A stretch of DNA of 64,000 bases from Rugalucina vietnamica (GCA_964017185.1 OZ024871.1:8982214-9046213); one strand, 5' to 3'. Positions 12,101-21,651 are shown, counted from the stretch's first letter. Notes: generated by a model from the sequence alone, not told the origin. Numbers and translations are program-made.

Positions 12101-15100
12101 CAAGGCACTTTTTCTAGTTTTTTTTTTTTTTTTTTTTTCGTTTGACTCCAGAGTTTCAGATCAGCTGTCTGGTCATCCTTGTTTCATATTGTCTATCTTT
12201 GGTCACATGATCATGAGAGTCTTATTTCAGATTGGCAATCTGTGGTTGGGATTATGTGTACCTTGTTTCATATTGGCTATCTATGGTCATGTGATGATGA
12301 GTATCTTGTTTCAGATTGGCTATCTGTGGTCATGTGATCATTAGAATCATATTTCAGGTTGGCAATCTGTGGTCATGTGATCAAGAGTATCCTGGACAAG
12401 ATTGACAAGGAAGAGAAGCAGGAACAGAAGCGACAAAAGAAGGCGGAGTCTGCAGAGGAGAAACAGAAGAGGATCGCAGCAGCAAAGATACAGGGGATAC
12501 TCTTCAAACACAAGGAAGCCCTCAAGAAAGAGATACAGAGAAAAAGAGCTCTCAGTGAGAAAAATATAAACCATGAAATTCAGGTATTAATCTTTTCTAG
12601 GTATTTGAAGGTTTGTTTAATAGGAAATTATGTAAAGAACTGAAGTCAAAGAAACTGTGTCACTCTTTTATTTGGTAGAATCTATATTAGCATGCTAATG
12701 TAGTGACAATATGAATAACTGACATGAATCTTTGTTATCTTGACATGGTGTTTTCTGTATTTTCAATCATCTGCAAATGGTAAATCAAATTAGCAATAAA
12801 TACAAGAATTGAAACTAAGTTTGCTTGTCAGTACTTGAAATAAATTGAGCCACTGCATAAGAAAATCAACAAAATGCTTGGGCGAAAACAAAGGCGCAGA
12901 TCAGATTCGCGGTAACTGCGAAGCTGATCAGCGCCTTTGTTTTCGCTGCATGGATAGTACAATCTTTCTTCTTCCTAAATCCGAAATTTCAAGCTTCTAG
13001 CCTGCTTTTGTGACTGTACAGGCTGGTCTGTGTCAGACCCGGTCAGAACCCAAATTGTTAGTTTTCTCATGCACAGGCTCAATTTTAAATTTTGTTTCAT
13101 AAAAAATGCCATACTGTGGCTACCAACATGACAAAGTGTATAACATTCTCTAATATTTGCCCTCACTGTAGATGGAGATAGGTGAAGTCCTACAGCAGCA
13201 ACAGCCAGCAGGAGCCAGGAAGAAACTCCAGCAGACTGCCAAGGGTCTGGTCCTGGTCCACGACAAGAAGGGCGGCCCAGGCCTGCCCCCGATGCCTCCG
13301 ACAAGCGCCCAGGTCGCCGAGGCTGCCAAGGCAAAGAAAAAGAAGCAGAAGATAATCTCCACTGGGGGAGTGAAGCCGCTGAACCCTAAGAAGAAACTGT
13401 ACTGTATCTGTAAAACACCATATGACGAATCAAGGTAAATATACTTTTGGGGTCCAAGTTTTCTGACAGACGGGCCTTGGTAACAGTCACGATTCCTGAT
13501 CAGACTGCTCCTGCTTTGGTCCACACTGAATGCCATTTCAGTTTCTCCTTAAAGCATTTAGACAATTTTTGTGTGGAAAATGCATCCGAATTGTAGGTCA
13601 GTTGTGAGACAAACTTAGCAAAATTAAGTAGTAGGATGTATTTACTATTCAATAAAGAGAAATTTTATTTACAACTTAATATGCTCAACATGATTTGCTC
13701 AACATGATTTGAAAGAATTAATTTTATATAAGCACTTTTATGAAACCCTTTATCCTGCCTTCAGGTTTTACATTGGTTGTGATTTGTGTTCTAACTGGTA
13801 CCATGGAGAATGTGTTAACATATCAGAGGACCAGGCCAAGTATATTGACACATTTGTGTGTGACGACTGTAAACGTCAGCAGGAGACGGCAACAGAGGAA
13901 CTGTATTGTCTGTGTAGGACTCCCTATGATGAATCTGAGTAAGTTGATTTACATTAAATTGTCTATTCTATAGTCTAATCTCTAGGCTTGGTTGTGATTT
14001 TGAGGGCTGTAAAAATTGACGAGTAATATGAAAACTTCATACACCACAAATTGCCTAGAAGCTTCCTTGATGTAGCATTTAGGCCTCTTGTAAATCAGAG
14101 GTTTATGGTTCGATTTTGGGCTTCTCCAGTCTTTCAGATTAGACTTAGACTTTAAACAAAGGTCCCATTCTTTCTTTTAGCCAATTTAAGATTAACATTT
14201 TGTCAGTTTCTTGCAATATAGATTTGCACTAAGTAGCGGTAATCTGCCACCTGGAGGCTTGGAAAAAAAGTAGTTAGGATAATTAATGGCTAGAGCTGTT
14301 GATGTAAAGCATTAAATCACACCATTGATTATTGTAGGTTTTACATTGGCTGTGATCGTTGTCAAGACTGGTTCCATGGCCGCTGTGTGGGTCTCAGTCA
14401 GAAAGAAGCTGACCAGCTGGATACCTATATCTGTCCTAACTGTCAGAGGAAAGACTCGGCCGACCCCACCAACCTGAAAGAGTTGACAGATGATGACTAT
14501 GTACTGCTACATAGACTCATGAAGAGTTTACTGGTGGGTAGTGATTACTTTGAAAGTAAAATTTATTTGTGTGTTTCAGTGAATCAGTTGTGCCGCAGTT
14601 CAAGAAAAGTGGTATTCGGGGATTCCGTCCAGGTCTGACACAAACTTGCCTGTGCGGCCACAGACGTTGGCCATACATGTGATATCTCCCGATCTCGGCG
14701 TATTTTAGGGATTTCAAGGGCCCACTCCCGACGGTCCCCCGATCTGCCGAAGTCCCCTATTTGAGCTGTTTGCAGTTGTTTTTTTTATCCAACAGTCCAA
14801 TTTTTAACTTATAGGATGGTAAATACGGTAATTGACTTGAAGACGCTGCGTGATATCTTGACCCAGATTATGTGTATATTACCTGTGGCTATTTTCGGAT
14901 GTGTCATAACGTGTGAATAATTGGACTATCAATACTTGATGTTTTTACAAGAGGGATTAAATCTGATTAATTGGCTTAACAAGTCTAGTGTCAGCTATTT
15001 AATTGCTCATCAACATGTGTGTTCTGAAAGTGTAATGAAAATAGACCCTGTGTTAAAATAACTGTAATCAATAACGGAATGACAAAAAAACTATCATGGA

Positions 15101-16619
15101 GTGTACCGCAGTGAGTCCAAAGAAAATCCCTTTGTAGTACTGACATTGGATTTAAGCGCTTCAGTATTCGAATGTCTGTATGTACAATTTTTATTTTGTT
15201 ATAATAGAATGGTATGAATATACAAGCTATTCATTTTTATTCTTCATTCATAAGCTTCAAAAGCATCTACAAAAAAAGAGAATAAGCTTGATCAGCCTCA
15301 GTACAATTTGACAATGTAATATCAGTCATGACCACGAGAAAATAAACCTCTAAACCTCCCGATATGAGAGCAAATAATACGATTTCAAATTGGAAATCTC
15401 CCGACCGTGAAGAAAGAAAATATCACATGTATGACGTTGGCTAGAAGCTTGAAAATTCCTACTTAAAAAGAAGAGGAATTATATTATCCATGTAGCGAAA
15501 ACAAAGGCGCTGATCAGCTGTGCAATAACTGCACAGCTGATCAGCACCTTTGTTTTCGCATAGGCAAAAGTTTGATTTTCTCCTGACGCAGCTCAATTAT
15601 GAGCACTGGTACTCAATTTTTAAGTCTTGAAACTTTTTGTCTTACAATCTATGTAGTATGTTATACATAACATAATACTGATGAGTAAATTTTAAACTTT
15701 AGAGGTTGCTCTGTGGTCCTGAATGATTGATTTCTATAATGAGAAAACCAACAATCATGAGAAAACCAACAATCTGCATATGTGAAAACCAAGACGCAGA
15801 TTAGCTTCGCGGTAACCGCGAGGCTAATCAGCGCCTTTATTTTCGCTACACGGATAGTACACTTCCTCTTCTTCTTAAATCCTAAATTTCAAGCTTCTAG
15901 CCTGCTTCTGTGACTGTACAGGCCGGTTTGTGTCAGAACTGTTCGGAAACCACATTGTTGGTTTTCCCATGAGGAGGCTCATATTTTTAATTTCAGTCTC
16001 ACAAGATGGCGTGGCCGTTCATTGATCCTGTAGATCCTGCTGAGGTTCCAGACTACTATGATGTCATCAAAGATCCTATGGGTAAGGATTGGGTTTAAGT
16101 TTCTGGCTTATTCCTATCAAATAGAGGTGAACTAAATGAGCCATAGGCTTTTTCATTTATACATCAAATTTGTATGAACTCTGTTAATTCTACTGTGTGT
16201 GAATTTTGTATAAAATGATGCTTGACAAGTTATATTGTAGTTATTTAAAGTAACTTTATCCTTTTAAGTCGACTGTCCTTACATGACCTACTATTTACAG
16301 CGTGTGTAAAGGAGGCAAAAAAAATATATATTTTTGTATACCATCCATCCCTGTTGGTCACGAACCTAAGATAGGCATTTTTGTAATGGTTTGAAACTTC
16401 TATTTTGTCTTAGATCTATCTACTGTGGAAGTGAACCTGGACAACCGTGTGTACCGCCGACTGTCAGACTTCATCAAGGATGTGACAAAGATCTTCAACA
16501 ACTGTCGACTGTACAACCCAGTAGACACGCCATTCTTCCAGTGTGCCGAGGTTGTAGAGACATTCTTTGCTCAGAGGATGAAGGCACTGAAAGATAAACT
16601 ACTGCATACACTGTCTTAA
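113..16619 (+). CDS. BPTF: BPTF/NURF301 nucleosome-remodeling factor subunit, C-terminal part (5' end outside window)
   Basis: Exons: 113-313, 961-1089, 1516-1920, 2520-2992, 7558-7777, 8387-8609, 12358-12583, 13172-13434, 13765-13938, 14338-14533, 15997-16081, 16414-16619 (stop TAA at 16617). All have AG/GT borders and the phases join exactly, giving about 932 residues; the first exon starts in phase, so the protein continues upstream. Order: a low-complexity Gln/Thr/Val region (residues 1 to ~480) with [16 protein letters not shown]; a charged helix with [11 protein letters not shown] and LFKHKE; PHD finger 1 (~700-748, starts [13 protein letters not shown]); PHD finger 2 (~759-805, starts [13 protein letters not shown]); bromodomain (~820-925) with the WPF shelf and the YNP acetyl-lysine asparagine. 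Known of the family: BPTF is the large NURF subunit that recruits ISWI remodeler to H3K4me3 and acetylated histones in the nucleus. The paired C-terminal PHD fingers recall fly NURF301; I remember human BPTF as having one there. Introns hold many mobile elements. Confidence 0.95.
292..508 (+). repeat. Four tandem 54-bp copies of a BPTF exon end plus its splice donor
   Basis: The unit, beginning ATTGTGGGGCAGCCACAGAC, covers the last ~22 nt of the exon ending at 313 and ~32 nt of intron. It repeats at about 292, 347, 401 and 455 with only a few differences. Every copy carries the same CAG|GTAGGC donor. Only the first donor keeps the BPTF frame, because an in-frame TAG follows at about 334-336. 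Confidence 0.9.
694..784. repeat. Fold-back sequence with ~44-bp arms
   Basis: The left arm 694-737 is the reverse complement of 741-784 with one visible mismatch and a 3-nt loop (CTG). It lies in the BPTF intron 314-960 and no larger element is evident around it. Confidence 0.85.
785..912 (+). repeat. SINE-like sequence ending in poly-A
   Basis: Contains GGTTTGAGCCTCAG and GCCTTGAGCAAGTCA, followed by TTCCACAG and an A-run at 897-912. The same string order appears at about 29925-30125, so this is a dispersed family. A tRNA-like B box is arguable (GGTTTGAGCC). The rest of intron 314-960 shows nothing else recognisable. Confidence 0.5.
1090..1515. other. BPTF intron with no recognised element
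   Basis: AT-rich intron between the exons ending at 1089 and starting at 1516. I see no repeat family or coding segment here. Confidence 0.6.
2290..2485 (+). mobile_element. Miniature element, CCCCAGATG hairpin family
   Basis: GCCCCAGATG and CATCTGGGGC form inverted arms around a ~28-nt loop, followed by CTATTCTGTTTGCTTAGAGG and an AT-rich tail ending near GGGAAAGTCCAT. The same order is seen near 38825-38985 and 56885-57065, with partial copies near 18415, 24930 and 38612. It ends about 35 nt before a BPTF exon (2520). The upstream part of the intron, 1921-2289, shows nothing else. Confidence 0.7.
3226..4830 (+). mobile_element. Helitron/Helentron-like element, 5' part with 165-bp tandem core (3' truncated)
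   Basis: Starts TTTTTAGCTCACCTGAGCC, a hairpin pairing AGCTCACCTG with CAGGTGAGCT, followed by a GTCGTCCGTC microsatellite (~3280-3310). The core holds about eight ~165-bp monomers that alternate two types. It stops inside a monomer at about 4830 without the 3' terminal hairpin. Located in the 4.6 kb BPTF intron 2993-7557. Confidence 0.8.
4831..5035. other. Unclassified spacer between two copies of the 165-bp element
   Basis: About 205 bp with no similarity to the monomers on either side. It separates a 3'-truncated element from a complete one. Confidence 0.5.
5036..7521 (+). mobile_element. Helitron/Helentron-like element with 165-bp dimeric tandem core, complete
   Basis: 5' end TTTTTAGCTCACCTGAGCC hairpin, then a GTC/CGTCC microsatellite, then about 13 monomers alternating a TAGGCCCAC type and an AGGGCCCAC type (dimer ~331 bp). 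It closes with CTCAGGTGAGCT (an inverted copy of the 5' arm) and the hairpin plus tail AGGACCAATGGTCCTCTAG at 7503-7521, followed by TTTT. This architecture resembles non-autonomous Helitrons/HINEs and bivalve pearl elements; class is inferred, since no Rep/helicase is present. Confidence 0.8.
7845..8077 (-). mobile_element. GAGCCGC-family palindromic MITE
   Basis: Terminal inverted repeats of the GAGCCGCcTCRTGRGAAAAC type and a strong internal hairpin built on GCGAAAACAAAG. Flanked by a perfect AAAT/AAAT target duplication. In a BPTF intron. Confidence 0.85.
8164..8330 (+). repeat. Degraded 5' end of the AGCTCACC element family
   Basis: Begins TTTAGCTCACCTTAGCC and keeps a weakened hairpin (GGCTCACAAGGTGA), but has neither tandem core nor 3' end. 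An old fragment. Confidence 0.6.
8783..10932 (+). mobile_element. Helitron/Helentron-like element with 165-bp dimeric tandem core, complete
   Basis: Same organisation as the copy at 5036: 5' hairpin AGCTCACCTGAGCC, CGTCC microsatellite, about 11 alternating monomers and the 3' hairpin ending CTCTAG at 10932. The last two monomers share private variants with those of the 5036 copy (GGCACACAGC, then AAAGGCCCAGAGC), so the whole array was copied as a unit. The next element starts directly at its 3' end. Confidence 0.8.
10933..12117 (+). mobile_element. Second Helitron-like family (TATACCCCCGGC hairpin, ~179-bp tandem core)
   Basis: 5' hairpin formed by TATACCCCCGGCATTTATGC and GCCGACGGGGTATA, then a TTCGTT/TCCG microsatellite, then four increasingly degenerate ~179-bp monomers starting near 11041, 11220, 11399 and 11581. 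The 3' end has GGGGGTATAC (inverted 5' arm), hairpin GTGCCTCTCAAGGCAC and TTTTTCTAG at 12117, followed by a T-run. An inverted copy lies at 22954-24098. A G-run (12067-12087) sits inside. Confidence 0.8.
12175..12400 (+). repeat. ~43-bp tandem duplication across a BPTF splice acceptor
   Basis: Four degenerate intronic copies of the exon start plus acceptor (ATTGGCTATCTGTGGTCATG types) precede the real exon at 12358. TTTCAG sites lie at the ends of copies at 12230 and 12314 as well as the true one at 12357; the copy end near 12271 reads TTTCAT. Use of the cryptic sites would shift the frame. Confidence 0.8.
12847..13080 (+). mobile_element. GAGCCGC-family palindromic MITE
   Basis: Palindromic hairpin (GCGAAAACAAAGGCGCAGAT arm) near the left end and GTTTTCTC TIR on the right; AATT/AATT target duplication. 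In a BPTF intron. Confidence 0.85.
14050..14175 (+). repeat. tRNA-derived SINE-like fragment
   Basis: Contains TTTATGGTTCGATTTTGGGC (B-box like) followed by TTCTCCAGTCTTTCAGA. The same tail follows a tRNA-like head at 40546-40625. In a BPTF intron; not a functional tRNA. Confidence 0.4.
14590..15594 (-). mobile_element. GAGCCGC-family MITE split by a nested insertion
   Basis: The left third (14590-14671) and right two thirds (from 15434) together match the ~236-bp family. The right part carries the CAGCTGTGCA...TGCACAGCTG hairpin subtype. The outer ends are degenerate, so no target duplication can be read. Confidence 0.75.
14672..15433. mobile_element. Nested 762-bp DNA element with 14-bp TIRs
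   Basis: CATACATGTGATAT at the left end is matched by its reverse complement ATATCACATGTATG at the right end. The element is flanked by an 8-bp direct repeat ACGTTGGC (14664-14671 and 15434-15441). A CTCCCGA motif recurs near both ends in inverted orientation. It carries no long ORF, so it is a non-autonomous element. An 8-bp duplication is typical of hAT, P or MULE groups; I cannot choose between them. Confidence 0.8.
15740..15980 (+). mobile_element. GAGCCGC-family MITE next to the bromodomain exon
   Basis: Left TIR scrambled and partly duplicated (GAGAAAACCAACAATC twice), hairpin at about 15790-15850, right end GAGGAGGCTC at 15980. Only 16 nt separate it from the BPTF exon at 15997, so the splice acceptor region directly abuts the element. 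Confidence 0.85.
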
Positions 16620-18291
16620 GGGATGGGATACATATGTATGGAGCTTGATCTTTGAAAAAAACTACTGCATACACCGGCCTAGGGGATGCTATTTCTGTAT
16701 ATTGAACATGTTCTGGGGTTGAATAGGTCGTGGATGGAAGAATTGGGCTTATTGCAATGAGTGAATATATGGAACATGATCTAAGGGAGAGAAGGTGTGC
16801 CCGGTACTTTGCAGACAGGCAGTAGCTTTGACGATTTCTGTGTATGAAATTTCAGACAGAGGTCTCTTGATGAATGGATTGTATTCAGTGTTTCATCTTG
16901 GCCCTTATAATTTGAAAGACTTCCTTTAAAAGTCAGTCACCTGTTAAGAATGTGAATGTATTTTGAATGTGACCGAGTCTTCGAAGTTTGGTTCATAAAG
17001 TAGAATGTGTTTCAGCTTGACAGCCTATTGGAAGTGCTAAAAAGAAGTAAAGATCAGAAGCAAAATGTTTAGCTGTAATTAGCTTTTAAGTTTTCTGCTT
17101 ACAACATTCAAAATTGTAAGAAATAATGTATTATAAATTGCATACCCTATTTGAATATAATTTATGTTGTACAACTCTTGAATATTCAACTGTATAGACT
17201 GTATGTGAAGTTATAAGGCAGCGTTGTTTGTTGTTTGTTTTAGGTATAGATATTTTTATGGGTAAGCGAGGAAGTGGGTAGTGTGGCATTAATGTTATTT
17301 ACACCTTGTAAAGCATGTGAACAAATTATTTAATGCACTGCACAAAGTTTGAATTGTCTTTTGATGTTGTAAGTGTATGCCGCATTAGATTCTTATTTCA
17401 TATGAGCCGCCTCATGGGAAAAACAACAATCTGCCTAGGCGAAAACAAAGGTGCAGATCAGCTTCGCAGTAACTGCGAAGCTGATCAGCGCCTTTGTTTT
17501 CGCTACTCGGATAGTACAGTTCCTTTTCTACTTAAATCCGAAATTTCAAGCTTCTTGCTTTTCTGTGACTGTACAGGTCGGTTTGTGTCGGACCCGTTCG
17601 GAAACCACATTGTTGGTTTTCCCAGGAGGCGGCTCATATGTGTCCATAGGAAACCTGTTTTATGCTTACTTGGACAAAAAAGAAACTTGTGCTTAATAGA
17701 TCTAAAGGCATATATTTTTGCATTTGGCTCAGCACACTCAAAATTTGGTGCTTGTATGAAGCAAAACCTCTAGGTTGTGTATGTTAGGTTCTTGCTGTTT
17801 GGCTATGCAGGCTGGTTTCAAACCATCGTGTTCAGAAACAGATCTAGTGTTAGTGTAGATTGGGATGGGAATTGATGTGAAATAGTTTGTGTAAATTTTT
17901 CTATTTATTTTCTCACTTTCATACTGAATAGTTAGCAGTTCAAAACTCAGTAATACTGTCAATGGATCTGGACCAATTGAATTATGAATAGTGTCATCAG
18001 TTGCGGTTTGATGTCATTTGATAACAAATTGCATCAAAAAAGATTGGTTTTGAGTATTTTTAATTGTCATCTATTCATTGTGACTACTGGAATCACATGC
18101 AGTTGTTTTGAATGAAGGTAGGGTCGGGTAATAGCCCAGTTGGACATGCATTTGTGTATGTTCATACAATTCTGAAGACTAAAATGAGGTAGTTTGATTG
18201 ATTTAGAGAGAGAAAGGTGCACCTAAGCTTGTTCTGCTAGAAACATTTTGGTATTGGCAACCTATTGATGACAAATGGACTATTCAATAAA
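16620..18291 (+). other. Probable BPTF 3' UTR
   Basis: Non-coding sequence after the BPTF stop. An AATAAA at 18286-18291 is the first convincing polyadenylation signal I noticed. A GAGCCGC-family element (17404-17635) would lie inside the transcript. The true transcript end is not determined. Confidence 0.4.
17404..17635 (+). mobile_element. GAGCCGC-family MITE in the BPTF 3' UTR region
   Basis: Near-complete TIRs, strong hairpin and ATAT/ATAT target duplication. The open frame through it (17333-17773) is an accident of the palindrome. Confidence 0.88.
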
Positions 18292-18774
18292 GTCCACTTT
18301 AATTTTTGGGGCTTCAGGAGGGATTTTTAATGTATATTTCATACTATATATCTCCCTTTGAATGTTTTTATTGCTTCCAAAGGATAAAACCATTATATTT
18401 TATTCATTTTAAGATAAAAATCCTCTTAAGCAAACAGAATAGTCGCAGATGGGCTTAGTGCTTTAGAAGTTTGTTCATTATGGTTAACTTCTTATACCTG
18501 CAATAACCAAAAAATGTTTTGAAGGCCATACATGTCAATCAAATCTTTCATTTCAGCTTTTGTTGATTTTTGGCCATAATCATTCTCCTTTGAAATAAGT
18601 GTAGCAGAAAATCAGAAATGCATCAGACATCAATCATCATTTTTGTAAATGCATTGCCATTGTATCTTTTCCCCATAAATTCATTTTTCAGACATTCGTT
18701 CAATATAATGTATTTTGAATTTCTTAAGTTATTCACTTATTACAAGCTTCAGTTTTTTGCCAATACACACATTT
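18292..18774. other. Intergenic DNA, little structure
   Basis: AT-rich sequence with a short fragment of the CCCCAGATG family at about 18415-18485 (AAGCAAACAGAATAG...CAGATGGG). Nothing else recognised. Confidence 0.45.
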
Positions 18775-19008
18775 GAGCCACCTCGTGGGAAAACCAACAA
18801 TGTTGTTTCTGAACAGGTCCGACACAAACCGGCCTATATAAGCACAGAAAAGAGCTAGAAGCTTGAAATTTCGGATTTAAGTAGAAGAGGAATTGTATTA
18901 TCCGAGTAGCGAAAACAAAGGCGCTGATCAGCTTCGCGGTTACCGCGAAGCTGATCTGCGTCTTTGTTTTCGCCTATGCAGATTGTTGGGTTTCCCATGT
19001 GGCGGCTC
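18775..19008 (-). mobile_element. GAGCCGC-family palindromic MITE
   Basis: TIRs at both ends, hairpin at the right, ATTT/ATTT target duplication. Intergenic. Confidence 0.88.
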
Positions 19009-19134
19009 ATTTAATATTCATTAAGATGAGCTTGTATATTACCATTTTACCTATAATAATAATTTAATTATCAATTTGCCTTTTTCGAATTCAGTAAAGT
19101 CATTTTATATGTCATTGTAATCATAAAAATAATT

Positions 19135-19370
19135 GAGCTGCATCATGAGAAAACCAGCACATTGCATAAGCAAAAACAAAAGGCACAGATCAGCTTTGCA
19201 GTATAAACTGCGAAGCTGATTAGTGCCTTTGTTTTGCTTCATGGATAATACAATTCCTTATCTTTCTAAATCCAAAATTTCCAACCTCTAGCCATCTTCT
19301 TTGCTTGTACAGCTCGGTTTGTGTCGGACCTGTTGGGAAACCACATTGTTGGTTTTCTCATGACATGGTG
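19135..19370 (+). mobile_element. GAGCCGC-family MITE, degenerate right end
   Basis: Left end GAGCTGCATCATGAGAAAAC, hairpin with a 2-nt loop insertion, right end TTTTCTCATGACATGG lacking the final GGCTC. AATT on the left only. Confidence 0.8.
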
Positions 19371-19641
19371 CAAAGTATTAAAGAACAGACTTCAGAAATC
19401 GATATGAATTTAAAAATTATCAAATGAGTTATCAATGTTCATGAAACTTATGAAACCAAGGCAGGATCTTTGGTCAGACAGACTGAATGTTTGCCTGACC
19501 AAACAAAGTTTTACCAGAATTTTTTACGAAACTTAAACATCTGGTCCTTTGTTGCAAAAGCATGGTCTATCCGAGGCTACTTTTTGTCTGGCATTTCAGA
19601 GGCTGTCAGACACTTTCATGAACACCTGTTTGTTATTTTTT

Positions 19642-19872
19642 GAGCCCTGTCGTGAGAAAACCTGTCTTAGGGGTTTCCATCCAGCTGCCACACTCACTGG
19701 ACTGTACAGTCACAGAAGAAACTGAGGGCTTGAAATTCTAGAATTACTAAGAGGAATTTTAATATCCATGATGCGAAAACAAAGAGGCTTATTAGCTGTG
19801 CAGTTACTGCACAGCTGATCTGCGTCTTTGTTTTCGCTTGGGCAAAAATCCGGTTTTCTCATGATGCGGCTC
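19642..19872 (-). mobile_element. GAGCCGC-family MITE, GTGCAG hairpin subtype
   Basis: GAGCCCTGTCGTGAGAAAAC at the left, GATGCGGCTC at the right, TTTT/TTTT duplication. The hairpin core is AGCTGTGCAGTTACTGCACA, unlike the TTCGCGG subtype. Confidence 0.87.
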
Positions 19873-20576
19873 TTTTGAAGATTGGTATTGGTAAATTTGT
19901 GTCAAATGGGAAAGATTCAACAGTTGACAGATACACACTCCTTATTCAGAGAAAATTAACACAACTAAGTACAACCAACGCAGAGAAATAAATATAGGAG
20001 TGTACATGTAGTATGCCAATAATTGTCTGGGAACAACTTTCCATCTGAGAATAACTTTCCAAGGATTATTCCAAACCATGGAATGTTGTTCCCAGATAGG
20101 TATTTATTACCTATAGGCTCATATTGATTTCAGCCGCGGTTGTCAGCAGCTGCGTTGGTTGTCTCTGGATAACTGATGTGAGATGGAGAACAATATGTTT
20201 GTAAAGACTGGAAAATGGGCAGCCTAAAACAATACAAATTTAAGATAGAAATGTGCATTAAATATAAATCAGTTGCAATCAATTGTACAGTGTAAATTAT
20301 AGATTGGTTTTATATCTAACACCATAGATCATCTAATCATCCCACACCCTGTACTTCATTGTATCATTTTACACCCTGACATTATCATCTCATTGTCTCA
20401 ACATTAGAATAAACACATAGATTCTCTCTATGATTTTGTTTGTATCATATCCTTCTACAGTTTTGTTTGTATCATATCCTCATTTTGTGTATTGATACTT
20501 TGTCTATGCAAGATAAAACTTGTAGTCTTACAACATGAAAGCTGTAAAACATAAATGAAGCATAGCTTGAAAAAAA
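19873..20576. other. Intergenic DNA without recognised element
   Basis: I see only short local repeats (CATTATCATCTCATTG and TTTTGTTTGTATCATATCCT, the latter twice near 20435 and 20460). Confidence 0.4.
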
Positions 20577-20660
20577 AAATCATGTACCCATGTCGGGATT
20601 CAAACCCAGAATCCCATAGACAGAAATTCAATACTCTACCCATTGAGACAGAGTCCACTC
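20515..20660 (-). repeat. tRNA-derived SINE-like element
   Basis: The minus strand reads TCTCAATGGGTAGAG (A-box like), then GGGTTTGAATCCCGAC (B box), then a T-rich tail with CAAGC and GCTTTCATG. The head is at about 20655-20581. Mismatches in the arms and the shared tail with the 20845-20975 copy argue for a SINE, not a working tRNA gene. Confidence 0.55.
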
Positions 20661-20844
20661 TCAGAGCCTATGTATTATTTAAAAGCTTTATAGAAGCTAC
20701 CCATCTGGGTCTATAAAACCTACCACCCATGGCATATAATCTTCAATGCATGAAATGCAATGGGACATAACACAGCCCTATTTGGAGGAAGTAATCGTTA
20801 TGATTATGAAAAACCATTTAATGGCTCATTATATTCAAATTCGA

Positions 20845-20975
20845 TGAAGCCACATCTTACGGTATGAAAGCCATAAGTAAATGAAAAGCTTGAGGAAAAA
20901 AATGCATTCCAGACAGGATTCGAATCCACGATCTGGACGGAAATCTTATGCTCTATCCACTATGCAGAATGAGAT
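20845..20975 (-). repeat. tRNA-derived SINE-like element, second copy
   Basis: The minus strand has CATAGTGGATAGAGCATAAG (A box), GTGGATTCGAATCCTGTC (B box) and a tail TTTTTTTCCTCAAGC...GGCTTTCATACCGTAAG matching the neighbour at 20515-20660. Confidence 0.55.
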
Positions 20976-21387
20976 TGTACTAAAGCAGAATGGATCAGAG
21001 CTTGTTGCTATGGGAACACATTATTCCCATAGACATTGTATGGAGAAAATATTAACCAAACAGAGCTTGGACGAATTTGAATTCAGCCAGATATCGAACC
21101 AGGCGTATTGAATCTTATTTCAGTCAAATCCACTCGATGTGTACAGGAAAATCTGTCATAATCATTACAGAGTAAGCTAACGTAGTAAAATGCATGTTTA
21201 TATGCAGGTGAGCATATAAGGACCTTTGTTAAATTGGGAGGTGATATATGGCAGCACATTGGGATGGCATGACCTGATAACAGAAGTCTGATGGTAAAAA
21301 CATATGAAGTCCCGACATGACTATAGCTAATGACTGGGGCGTTGAACAACAACAAACTAAAATCCAGATTTGTATTGATGATAACAT

Positions 21388-21621
21388 GAGCCGCCTTGTG
21401 GGAAAACCAACAATGTGGTTTCCAAACAGGTCCGACACAAACCGGCTTGTACAAGCACAGAAAAGAGCTAGAAGCTTGAAATTTCACATTTAAGTAGAAG
21501 AGGAATTGTACTATCCGAGAAGCGAAAACAAAGGCGCTGATCAGCTTCGCGGTTACCGCGAAGCTGATCTGCGTCTTTGTTTTCGCAAATGTGGATTGTT
21601 GGTTTTCTCATGAGGCGGCTC
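21388..21621 (-). mobile_element. GAGCCGC-family palindromic MITE
   Basis: Complete TIRs (GAGCCGCCTTGTGGGAAAAC / GAGGCGGCTC) and a near-perfect TTCGCGG hairpin; flanks ACAT/ATAT. Confidence 0.88.
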
Positions 21622-21651
21622 ATATTTTTATGATCGCCTCCTGATATGTTT

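Noticed and set aside
17333-17773. 146-codon ORF downstream of BPTF
   Set aside because: Runs through a palindromic MITE. Similar peptides appear in every other copy of that element.
20581-20655. Functional tRNA gene
   Set aside because: Only A- and B-box resemblance. The acceptor stem does not pair convincingly, and the tail is shared with another SINE copy.
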